A stretch of DNA of 64,000 bases from Micromonospora kangleipakensis (GTDB taxonomy: Bacteria; Actinomycetota; Actinomycetes; Mycobacteriales; Micromonosporaceae), in NCBI RefSeq assembly GCF_004217615.1, contig NZ_SHLD01000001.1, forward strand, positions 930,001 to 994,000, written 5' to 3'. A program made the position numbers and the translations under genes. Below are positions 50,313 to 57,728 of the stretch, one piece after another (position 1 is the stretch's first letter; every line of letters starts with the position of its first letter). The notes beneath the pieces were generated by a model. That model was not told the DNA's origin, ran no database searches, and saw only the letters and a list, made by a program, of their open reading frames with translations.

Positions 50313-51877
50313 CCACCGACGCGCCGGCGCGGCCGGGCTGGCGGGCGGCCCGCGCGGCGGTCCTGCTCGCGGTCTTCGTCTGCGCGGCCTGCGGCCTCGT
50401 CTACGAGCTGGCCCTGGTCGCGCTCGGCAGCTACCTGATCGGCGACGCGGTCGGCCAGGCGTCGATCGTGCTCGGCGTGATGATCTTCGCGATGGGCGTC
50501 GGCGCGCTCGTCGCCAAGCCGTTGCAGCCCCGGGCCGCCGCCGCGTTCGCCGCGATCGAGCTGACCCTCGCGCTGCTCGGCGGGCTCTCCGTGCTCGGCC
50601 TCTACGCCGCGTTCGCCTGGCTCGACCTCTACGGCCCGGCGCTGGTCGGCACCGCCTTCGTGCTCGGCCTGCTGATCGGCGCGGAGATCCCGCTGCTGAT
50701 GGTCATGCTGCAACGCATCCGCGAGCAGTCCGCCGGCAGCGCGGTGGCCGACCTCTTCGCCGCCGACTACGTCGGCGCGCTGCTCGGCGGGCTGGCCTTC
50801 CCGTTCCTGCTGATGCCGGTCTTCGGCCAGCTCAAGGGCGCCCTGGTGGTCGGCGTGGTGAACGCGGTGGCCGGCCTCGCCCTGGTCTGCACGGTCTTCC
50901 GCCGGGAGTTGAGCCGCCGCGCACGCGTCGCGCTCGCCGCCGGCTCCGTCGTGGTCGCCCTCTGCCTCGGGTACGCCTGGATCGCCGCCGCCGACTTCGA
51001 GCTGACCGCCCGGCAGCAGCTCTACCGCGACCCGGTGGTGCACGCCGAGCGCAGCCGCTACCAGGAGATCGTGCTCACCAGGTCGGTGCGGGAGATCGGC
51101 CACGCCGACACCGACCTGCGGCTCTTCCTCAACGGCGACCTCCAGTTCAGCTCCGTCGACGAGTACCGCTACCACGAGTCGCTGGTGCACCCGGTGATGC
51201 GCGGGCCGCGCGGCGAGGTGCTGGTGCTCGGCGCCGGCGACGGGCTCGCCGTCCGGGAGATCCTCCGCTACCCGGACGTTCGCCGGGTGACCGTGGTCGA
51301 CCTCGACCCGGCCGTGGTGAAGCTGGCCCGGACCGAGCCCCAGCTGCGCGAACTCAACCACGACTCGTTCGCCGACCCCCGGGTGCGGGTGCTCAACCTC
51401 GACGCGTTCGGCTGGCTGCGCACCGCCACGGAACGCTTCGACGTGGTGGTGGCCGACCTGCCCGATCCGGACGAGACCGCCACCGCGAAGCTCTACACCG
51501 TCGAGTTCTACGCGCTGATCCGTTCGGTGCTCGCCGGGGACGGGCGGCTGGTCGTGCAGTCCGGCTCGCCGTACTTCGCGCCCCGGTCGTACTGGTCGAT
51601 CGAGCGGTCGGTCCGCGAGGCCGGCTTCGCCACCGCGCCGTACCACGTCGACGTGCCGAGCTTCGGTGACTGGGGGTTCGTGCTGGCCGCGCCGGGGGCC
51701 GCCGCGCCGGTGCTGGAGCTGCCCGCCGACGCCCCGCCGCTGCGTTTCCTCACCCCGGAGGTGCTGCGCGCGGCGGCGGCCTTCCCCGCCGACCGGGGGC
51801 GGATGGACGTGCCCGCCTCCACGTTGTTGCAGCCCAGGGTGCTGGAGTACGCCCGCGCGGAGTGGCGCGGCTACTAG
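50309..51877 (+). CDS. Membrane spermidine synthase-like aminopropyltransferase
   Basis: 522 aa from GTG 50309. Six or seven hydrophobic helices occupy residues ~15-225 (FVCAACGLVYELALVALGSYL, VLGVMIFAMGVGALVAK, then LYGPALVGTAFVLGLLIGAEIPLLMVML). The C-terminal half is SpeE-like: NGDLQFSSVDEYRYHESLVHP (substrate gate, ~275-295), VLVLGAGDGLAVREIL (~304-319, the S-adenosyl-type GxGDG loop) and DVVVADLPDPDE with active-site Asp at ~383-388. It probably transfers aminopropyl groups at the membrane, though substrate is untested. The catalytic residues are kept. Confidence 0.88.
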   Translation: MTTDAPARPGWRAARAAVLLAVFVCAACGLVYELALVALGSYLIGDAVGQASIVLGVMIFAMGVGALVAKPLQPRAAAAFAAIELTLALLGGLSVLGLYAAFAWLDLYGPALVGTAFVLGLLIGAEIPLLMVMLQRIREQSAGSAVADLFAADYVGALLGGLAFPFLLMPVFGQLKGALVVGVVNAVAGLALVCTVFRRELSRRARVALAAGSVVVALCLGYAWIAAADFELTARQQLYRDPVVHAERSRYQEIVLTRSVREIGHADTDLRLFLNGDLQFSSVDEYRYHESLVHPVMRGPRGEVLVLGAGDGLAVREILRYPDVRRVTVVDLDPAVVKLARTEPQLRELNHDSFADPRVRVLNLDAFGWLRTATERFDVVVADLPDPDETATAKLYTVEFYALIRSVLAGDGRLVVQSGSPYFAPRSYWSIERSVREAGFATAPYHVDVPSFGDWGFVLAAPGAAAPVLELPADAPPLRFLTPEVLRAAAAFPADRGRMDVPASTLLQPRVLEYARAEWRGY

Positions 51878-51886
51878 GTTCGGGGC

Positions 51887-52945
51887 ATGTCGCCCCGGTC
51901 GTCGCGTCGCCGCCGCAGGCCACCGGGGGTCGAGTGGCTTCGCAACCGCGTGCCGACCCGGGCGGTGGACGCGGCCGCGTACCTCGAGGCGTTCGTGCTC
52001 TCCGGGGTGGTCACCGTGCTGGTCACCCGGGCGTATCTGCAAGCCACCGGCTATCCGCAGCTCGGCGGTGGTGGCCTGCACATCGCCCACGTGTTCTGGG
52101 GCGGGCTGCTGATGGCCGCCGGTCTCGGCATCGCGCTGGTCTTCCTCGGCGGTGGGCCCCGGACGGTCGGCGCGATCGTCGGCGGCATCGGCTTCGGCCT
52201 CTTCATCGACGAGGTGGGCAAGTTCGTCACCACCCGGACCGACTACTTCTACGCCCCCGCCGCCGGCATCATCTACGGCGCGTTCGCCCTGCTGGTCGTG
52301 CTCACCCAGGCGGTCCGCGGCCGGGTCCGGCTGACCCCCGCGGAGCGGACCGCCAACGCGCTGGACATGGTGCTCGGCGGGGTGCCCGGCGGGCTCACCG
52401 ACCGGCGCCGGGAGGCGGTGCGGCGGCTGGTCCGGGGGTCGGGCCCGGCCGCCGAGGCGGCGGTGGCGCAGCTGCTCGACGCCGTGCCCCGACGGGAGCC
52501 GCCACCCGTCCGGTTCTGGCAGCGGTGGCTGGCCTGGAGCCGCCGGGTGGTCGCCTGGCTGACCGCCCGCCGGTGGCTGGTCTACCCCGTGGTGGTCTAT
52601 CTGGTGGTGGAGCCGACGGTCACCGTGTTCGCCGTGGTGATCGACGGGGTCACCGGTCAGCTGGACCAGCAGCGGGAGTGGGGCGCGGTGCTGGGGACCT
52701 CGGTCTCCGCGCTGATCACCGCCGTGCTCAGTGTCCGGGCGGCACTGCGGCTGCGCGGGGACCGGGCCGACGCGTTCCGCCTGTTCAAGCTGGCGCTCCT
52801 GGTGGACCTGCTCTTCGGGCAGATCTTCAACTTCACCGTCAACCAGTTCGGGGCGGTCTCCGCCCTCGCCGTCGACCTCTTCCTCCTCGGCGTGGTCACC
52901 GCCGAGCACCGCCGGCTGTGCCGGGAAGCGCTGCTCGCCGGTTGA
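51887..52945 (+). CDS. Multi-span membrane protein of the polyamine cluster
   Basis: 352 aa from ATG 51887, 9 nt after the aminopropyltransferase-like stop, so likely cotranscribed. A very basic N-terminus (SSRRRRRPPG) precedes several helices (SGVVTVLVTRAYL, FWGGLLMAAGLGIALVFLGG, AIVGGIGFGLFIDEVGKFV, GAFALLVVLTQAV), a ~100-residue charged cytoplasmic loop, and further helices (WLVYPVVVYLVVEPTVTVFAVVI, LFKLALLVDLLFGQIFNFTVNQFGAV). The GFGLFIDEVGKF and TPAERTANALDM segments look conserved. Family not recognised. Confidence 0.72.
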   Translation: MSPRSSRRRRRPPGVEWLRNRVPTRAVDAAAYLEAFVLSGVVTVLVTRAYLQATGYPQLGGGGLHIAHVFWGGLLMAAGLGIALVFLGGGPRTVGAIVGGIGFGLFIDEVGKFVTTRTDYFYAPAAGIIYGAFALLVVLTQAVRGRVRLTPAERTANALDMVLGGVPGGLTDRRREAVRRLVRGSGPAAEAAVAQLLDAVPRREPPPVRFWQRWLAWSRRVVAWLTARRWLVYPVVVYLVVEPTVTVFAVVIDGVTGQLDQQREWGAVLGTSVSALITAVLSVRAALRLRGDRADAFRLFKLALLVDLLFGQIFNFTVNQFGAVSALAVDLFLLGVVTAEHRRLCREALLAG

Positions 52946-53039
52946 TCGACGCCCGGCGCCGGAGGTTTCCCGCCCGGCGTACCGTGCCGCGCTGGCCGGG
53001 GCTGGTTACGGTGTGCGGGTGATCTAGGGAAGGAGAATC

Positions 53040-53855
53040 ATGGTCGATGCCCACGGCACGCCCACCCGCGCCCGGCCGGGCCTGGTGACGATATCCAGCT
53101 GGCTGCTCATCCTCTTCGCCGTCATTCAGGTGGTGAGCCTGATCCTGACGCTCTCCACCATCGGCACCGTCCGGGACGTCCTGCGGGACGCCTACCGCGG
53201 CACCGCCGCCGAGCAGGGTGCCGACTTCGCCTACGCGTTCGGCATCGGGCTGGCCGTGCTGCCCCTGCTGCTCGCCGTCGGGATGGTCGTCCTCGCGCTG
53301 TTGAACAACCGTGGGAAGAACGGCGCCCGGATCACCACCTGGGTGCTGGGCGGCATCCTGATCTGCTGCACCGGCGGCAGCCTGGTGAACAACGCGGTCG
53401 GCGGGCTGACCGGCGGCGGGAACACCGGCGACATGCCGAGCGGACAGGAGATCCAGCGCCGGCTGGAGGACGCGCTGCCCTCCTGGTACGGCCCGATCAC
53501 CACGCTGCTCGGCGTCCTCGGCCTGCTCGCCCTGCTGGGCGCCCTGATCCTGCTGGCGCTGCCGAACGCCAACGAGTTCTTCCGCAAGCCGCAGCAGGCC
53601 TGGGAGCCCCCGCTGCCCGGCGCCGCCTACCCGACCCACCCGTACGCCGGCGGCCAGCCCGGTTACCCGCCGGCCCCGGCCCATCCCGCCGAGCCCGGTC
53701 CGTGGCAGCCGCCGGCCGCGCCGGCTCCGGGCCAGCCGGGCCCGGACCAGCCGGCCCCCGGGCAGCCCGGCTCGGACCAGCCCGGCTCCGACCGGCCGGG
53801 TGGTCGGGAGGACGGGACCGAGGGCCAGGGAAACCGGCCGCCATCCGGAAGTTGA
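53040..53855 (+). CDS. Four-TM membrane protein with Pro-rich tail
   Basis: 271 aa from ATG 53040 with AAGGAGA upstream. Helices: ISSWLLILFAVIQVVSLILT, FGIGLAVLPLLLAVGMVVLA, ITTWVLGGILICCTGGSL, and TLLGVLGLLALLGALILLAL. The ~85-residue tail (PYAGGQPGYPPAP, then PGQPGPDQPAPGQ repeats) is Pro/Gly/Asp-rich. Built like the proteins at 46502 and 53928. Function unknown. Confidence 0.68.
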   Translation: MVDAHGTPTRARPGLVTISSWLLILFAVIQVVSLILTLSTIGTVRDVLRDAYRGTAAEQGADFAYAFGIGLAVLPLLLAVGMVVLALLNNRGKNGARITTWVLGGILICCTGGSLVNNAVGGLTGGGNTGDMPSGQEIQRRLEDALPSWYGPITTLLGVLGLLALLGALILLALPNANEFFRKPQQAWEPPLPGAAYPTHPYAGGQPGYPPAPAHPAEPGPWQPPAAPAPGQPGPDQPAPGQPGSDQPGSDRPGGREDGTEGQGNRPPSGS

Positions 53856-53927
53856 CGTCCGGATAAGAGCGACGCCGACGATCCCTCCGAGTAGGTTGCA
53901 AGCCGACGCCTACCGGAGGGATCTGTC

Positions 53928-54749
53928 GTGTCGTATCCCGATCAGGCGCCGCCCCGCCGTCCGGCGGCGGTGGTCGCGGCGGCGGCGGTGCTGGTGCTGA
54001 TGGCCGTCGGCGCCGTGGTGTACGCCGTCGTGGGCCTGCTCGTCCTGGGTGGCACCGTCGACCGCTTCCGACTGGCGGCGACCGCGACCGGCGCCGGGGC
54101 CGGCGAGATCGACGGGGTGGTGTCGTTGCTGCGCGCCTCCACCGTGCTGTCGGCCGTGGTCGGCGTGCTGGTCGGCCTGGTGCTCGTCGGCCTCGCCCTC
54201 GGCCTGCTCGCCGGGCGGGCGGGTGCCCGGGTGGGCATCTGGGTGGTCTGCGGGCTGGGCCTGCTCTGCGGCTGCTGCGGGCTGGCCGTGCTGGTCGTTC
54301 AGCGGGCCGCGCCGCTGCGGTTGGGCGCCGACGAGCGGGTCACCGCCGACCTGCTCGCCCGGCTCGGCGACGCCCATCCGGGGTGGTGGATCCCGCTGAA
54401 CGCGACCCTGTCGGTGGCCCAGGTCCTGGGTTACCTGGTGGTCGCCGCGCTGGTGTCCCTGCCCGCCACGACCGCCTTCCTGAACCGCCGCCGGGCCCCC
54501 TCCCGCCCGACGCCACCGCGCGGCCCGATGCCCCCGGCCGCGCCGAGCTACCCGCCCCCGCCCGGCTACGGCCCGCCGTCCGCCCCGCCGGCCCCGACCG
54601 GCTACGGCCCGCCGTCCGCCCCGCCGGGCTACGGCCCGCCGCCGGGCCCACCCACCTCCTGGTCGCCGCCTGCGGCGCCGGGAGCGCCCCCACCCCCTCC
54701 CGCCGGGTCGGAGCCGCCCGGCCCGACCCCGCCCGAGGATCGCCCGTGA
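53928..54749 (+). CDS. Four-TM membrane protein with Pro-rich tail
   Basis: 273 aa from the GTG codon at 53928. Four helices (VVAAAAVLVLMAVGAVVYAV, LSAVVGVLVGLVLVGLALGL, IWVVCGLGLLCGCCGLAVLV, LGYLVVAALVSLPATTAFL) followed by a tail of GYGPPSAPPAP-type repeats. Its stop (TGA at 54747) overlaps the GTG start of the SDR gene, so translation is coupled. No recognised domain. Confidence 0.68.
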   Translation: MSYPDQAPPRRPAAVVAAAAVLVLMAVGAVVYAVVGLLVLGGTVDRFRLAATATGAGAGEIDGVVSLLRASTVLSAVVGVLVGLVLVGLALGLLAGRAGARVGIWVVCGLGLLCGCCGLAVLVVQRAAPLRLGADERVTADLLARLGDAHPGWWIPLNATLSVAQVLGYLVVAALVSLPATTAFLNRRRAPSRPTPPRGPMPPAAPSYPPPPGYGPPSAPPAPTGYGPPSAPPGYGPPPGPPTSWSPPAAPGAPPPPPAGSEPPGPTPPEDRP

Positions 54750-55552
54750 CCACCGAACTCCCCACCCTGGGACGTGCCCTGATCACCGGCGCCAGCGCCG
54801 GCATCGGGGCCGCGTTCGCGCACCGGCTCGCCGCCGACGGCTGGGACCTGGTCCTGGTCGCCCGGGACGCCGGCCGGCTGGACGCCACGGCCGCCGAGCT
54901 GACCGGCCGGTACGGGCGGGACGTCGAGACGATCTCCGCCGATCTGTCCACCGACGACGGCTGCGCGGCGGTGGAGCGCCGGCTCGCCGCCGGCCCGCCG
55001 GTCGAGCTGCTGGTCAACAACGCCGGGATCAGCCTGAACACCCCGTTCCTCCGGTCGACCGTCGAGGACGAGGCCCGGCTGCTGCGGCTCAACATGCTGG
55101 CGGTGCTGCGGCTGACCCACGCCGCCCTCGGCCCGATGATCGAACGCGGGCGAGGGACAGTGATAAATGTCTCTTCGGTTGCGGGTTTCGGGGTGGTCAT
55201 GCCCGGTTCGACGTACTCGGCGAGCAAGGCCTGGGTGACGAATTTCAGTGAGTCGATCGCCCGGTCGGTGGCTCCGCTCGGCGTACGGGTGATGGCGCTC
55301 TGTCCCGGCTACACCCGCACCGGCTACCACGAGCGGGCCGGCATCGACATGTCCGCGACCCCGCGCTGGATGTGGCTCAAGGCCGACGACGTGGTCGCTG
55401 AAGGGCTGCGTGACCTGGGGAAAGGCAAGCTGGTCAGCGTTCCGAACTGGAAGTACAAGCTGGCGGTGGCGGGTCTGCGGCACGCGCCGCGGCGGCTGCT
55501 GCGCGGGGTCGCCCGGGACACCCGGGGCCGGGTGGACCGGGACGGGGGCTGA
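54746..55552 (+). CDS. Short-chain dehydrogenase/reductase
   Basis: 268 aa from GTG 54746 overlapping the previous TGA by 4 nt. The classical SDR features are all present: ALITGASAGIGAAFAHRLA (TGxxxGIG), DLSTDDG, LVNNAGIS (NNAG), VINVSSVAG with the catalytic Ser, and YSASKAW with the YxxxK pair. It ends with RYL-like helices and a basic tail (KLAVAGLRHAPRRLLRG), perhaps membrane-peripheral. NAD(P)-dependent; substrate unknown. Confidence 0.9.
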   Translation: MTTELPTLGRALITGASAGIGAAFAHRLAADGWDLVLVARDAGRLDATAAELTGRYGRDVETISADLSTDDGCAAVERRLAAGPPVELLVNNAGISLNTPFLRSTVEDEARLLRLNMLAVLRLTHAALGPMIERGRGTVINVSSVAGFGVVMPGSTYSASKAWVTNFSESIARSVAPLGVRVMALCPGYTRTGYHERAGIDMSATPRWMWLKADDVVAEGLRDLGKGKLVSVPNWKYKLAVAGLRHAPRRLLRGVARDTRGRVDRDGG

Positions 55553-55576
55553 CCGCCCGCCGGCCGGCCGGCGGTC
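55551..55576 (+). terminator. Weak terminator-like hairpin after the SDR gene
   Basis: GACCGCC (55551-55557) and GGCGGTC (55570-55576) can pair around a C/G-rich inner dyad, overlapping the SDR stop codon. Confidence 0.4.
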
Positions 55577-55717
55577 CCGCCGACGGGGCGTGGCGGCGCC
55601 GGCCAGGGTGGACGGTCGCGCAGAGTAGTCGGGCATCGCCACTCATCGTCGCCCGCAGGGTTGACCCGGGTGGACCCCGCAGACGGCTCCCAGACTTGCG
55701 CAGTACCCTCTATCGCC

Positions 55718-56257
55718 ATGGGGCACCACGACGACCTGCGTAAATTCATTACCGACCTGGCTGTGGTCCATGGACGGGTGGTGCTCTCCTCGGGTCGCGA
55801 GGCGGACTGGTACGTCGATCTGCGTCGCGTCACGCTCCATCACCGGGCGGCGCCATTGGTCGGCCGGGTGCTGCGCGATCTGACCGCCGACTGGGAGTAC
55901 GACGCCGTCGGTGGGCTGACCCTGGGGGCCGATCCGGTCGCCGTGTCGATGCTGCACGCGGCCGCCGCGACCGACCGCCCGCTGGACGCGTTCGTGGTCC
56001 GGAAGGCGGGCAAGGCGCACGGTCTGCAACGCCGGATCGAGGGGCCGGAGGTCGCGGGTCGTCGGGTCCTGGCGGTGGAGGACACCTCGACCACGGGTGG
56101 CAGTGTGTTGACCGCCGTCGAGGCACTGCGCGAGGTCGGGGCCGAAGTGGTGGGCGTTGCGGTTATTGTTGATCGAGGTGCCGGCGACGCGGTGCGAGCC
56201 GCCGGACTGCCTTATCGGGCGGCCTATACGTTGGCTGACCTCGGCCTTGTGGCGTAA
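55718..56257 (+). CDS. pyrE: Orotate phosphoribosyltransferase-like protein
   Basis: 179 aa from ATG 55718. Order: DDLRKFITDLAVVHGRVVLSSGREADWYVDLRRVTLHH (OPRTase N-terminus with the orotate-site FxLSSGxxxxxYxD pattern), VGGLTLGADPVAVSMLHAA, FVVRKAGKAHGLQRRIEGP (flexible catalytic loop), the PRPP motif VLAVEDTSTTGGSVL, and EVVGVAVIVDRG. It makes OMP from orotate and PRPP in pyrimidine synthesis. It lies alone, with its own promoter region before it. Confidence 0.9.
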   Translation: MGHHDDLRKFITDLAVVHGRVVLSSGREADWYVDLRRVTLHHRAAPLVGRVLRDLTADWEYDAVGGLTLGADPVAVSMLHAAAATDRPLDAFVVRKAGKAHGLQRRIEGPEVAGRRVLAVEDTSTTGGSVLTAVEALREVGAEVVGVAVIVDRGAGDAVRAAGLPYRAAYTLADLGLVA

Positions 56258-56314
56258 AAGTTTGCCGATTCGGATCTGCTGATATGCAGGCGGATCGATG
56301 CTGCTGGTGGAAGG

Positions 56315-56692
56315 ATGGAATACGTGGGAACTGCGTTGGCTGAAATGACCATGCCTCAGATCTCGCCGCTTGCCGGCGAGCCGATCGAACGTGCCGATGC
56401 CGAGCGTCTCGCGGGGGTCCTGAAGGCCCTCGCCGATCCCGCCCGGCTGCGGCTGCTCAGCCTGATCCAGTCGGCCCCCGAGGGCGAGGCGTGCGTCTGT
56501 GACCTGACCGCGCCGCTCGGCCTCTCGCAGCCGACGGTCAGTCACCACCTGCGTATCCTCACCGAGGCCGGCTTGCTGGAGCGGGAGAAGCGCGGTGTCT
56601 GGGCGTACTACCGGCTGGTGCCGAGCGCGATCGCGACGATCGCGGATCTGCTGACCCCGCCGCGCAAGCGGGCCACCAAGAAGGCCCGCTGA
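56315..56692 (+). CDS. ArsR-family metalloregulator
   Basis: 125 aa from ATG 56315 (in-frame ATGs at 56345 and 56351 are alternatives). Winged helix: LAGVLKALADPARLRLLSLIQSAPEGEACVCDLTAPLGLSQPTVSHHLRILTEAGLLEREKRGVWAYYRL, with the CVCDL metal-site motif typical of As/Cd/Pb-sensing ArsR proteins at the recognition helix. No metal-transport gene is adjacent, so the target may be elsewhere or it may regulate itself. A short basic tail (PPRKRATKKAR). Confidence 0.88.
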   Translation: MEYVGTALAEMTMPQISPLAGEPIERADAERLAGVLKALADPARLRLLSLIQSAPEGEACVCDLTAPLGLSQPTVSHHLRILTEAGLLEREKRGVWAYYRLVPSAIATIADLLTPPRKRATKKAR

Positions 56693-56825
56693 CACCGGAC
56701 GTGTCCGACGGCCGGATGGTCACCCCTGCCCGGGGTGACGTCGGGTGGCGTGCCAGGGGTGGCGCCACCACCGGACGGTGACGGCTGCCCGTCATCCGTA
56801 CCACCCGCAGGTCGACAGGTCGTTG

Positions 56826-56861
56826 CCGATGGCCGGCCCCCGCGAGGGGACCGGCCATCGG
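56826..56861. terminator. Bidirectional hairpin between ArsR and DedA genes
   Basis: CCGATGGCCGG (56826-56836) and its complement (56851-56861) with an inner CCC/GGG extension, between convergent genes. Confidence 0.65.
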
Positions 56862-56871
56862 CGCATCCTGG

Positions 56872-57678
56872 TCAGCGACCCTGGTGGCCCTGGTGGGGGT
56901 TGTCCTCGCCGTCGATGGCGTCGCGGACCGCGTCGACCACGCCCGCCGCGCTGGCCGCGGCGACCATCGCGGCCGCCTCGCCGCGCTTGCGCGCCCGGCG
57001 GTCGCGGAGGAACTCGAAGAAGATCGGCAACACCGAGACCGCGATGATCAGGGCGACCACCGGCAGGATGTACCGGTCGATCTTGTCGCCGATCGCGTTG
57101 TAGATCTGGTCGGCGAGCAGGTAGCCGATCAGCAGGATGCCGTCCACCCAGAGGACCGCGCCGACGATGTTCCAGATCAGGAACTGCCGGGCCGGCATGC
57201 CGAGCACCCCGGCCACCGGGTTGAGGAACGTCCGGACGATCGGGATGAAGCGGGCCAGCACCACGGCCTTCGCCGGGCCGAACTTCTGGAAGTAGTACTC
57301 CGCCTTCTCCACGTACTCCCGCTTGAAGAGGCGGGAGTTGGGGCGGTCGAACATCCGGCGGCCGTACCGGTGGCCCAGCCAGTGCCCGAGCTGCGCGCCG
57401 GCGATCGCGCAGAGCGGCCCGCCGATCAGCAGGCCGGCCAGCGAGAGCCGGGTGCCGCTGCCGAAGATCGCGTCGGCCACCGGCGAGGCGGCCACGCCGG
57501 CCAGGAACAGCAGCGAGTCGCCCGGGAAGAAGAAGCCGACCAGCAGGCCGGTCTCGGCGAAGAGGATCGCCCAGACGCCGATCAACCCGAAGGTGTGGAT
57601 CAGGTCCTTCGGATCGAGCGGGTTCAGGGCGACGCTCTCGGAGAGCGCCCGGGTCTTCTCAGCTGTGTCCACGGCCAC
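56872..57678 (-). CDS. DedA-family membrane protein
   Basis: About 268 aa; GTG 57678 and GTG 57672 are both possible starts. DedA landmarks: GVWAILFAETGLLVGFFFPGDSLLFLAGVAA, AGAQLGHWLGHRYGRRMF, AEYYFQKFGPAKAVVLARFIPIVRTFLNPVAGVLGMPARQFLIWNIVGAVLW. The conserved Glu-x-GLxVG-x-x-PG-D pattern and FxRFIPxxRT motif are intact. DedA (VTT/SNARE-assoc) proteins flip or transport lipids such as undecaprenyl phosphate. The C-terminal ~70 residues are cytoplasmic and basic. Confidence 0.9.
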   Translation of the reverse strand: MAVDTAEKTRALSESVALNPLDPKDLIHTFGLIGVWAILFAETGLLVGFFFPGDSLLFLAGVAASPVADAIFGSGTRLSLAGLLIGGPLCAIAGAQLGHWLGHRYGRRMFDRPNSRLFKREYVEKAEYYFQKFGPAKAVVLARFIPIVRTFLNPVAGVLGMPARQFLIWNIVGAVLWVDGILLIGYLLADQIYNAIGDKIDRYILPVVALIIAVSVLPIFFEFLRDRRARKRGEAAAMVAAASAAGVVDAVRDAIDGEDNPHQGHQGR

Positions 57679-57728
57679 ACAGGTTACCGAAGCCCGGTCC
57701 GGCGTCGCGCCGGACCGGGCCAGGCGGG

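Noticed and set aside
50144..52909. ~921-codon minus-strand frame across the aminopropyltransferase and membrane genes
   Set aside because: His/Gly/Glu-rich antisense shadow of high-G+C coding sequence.
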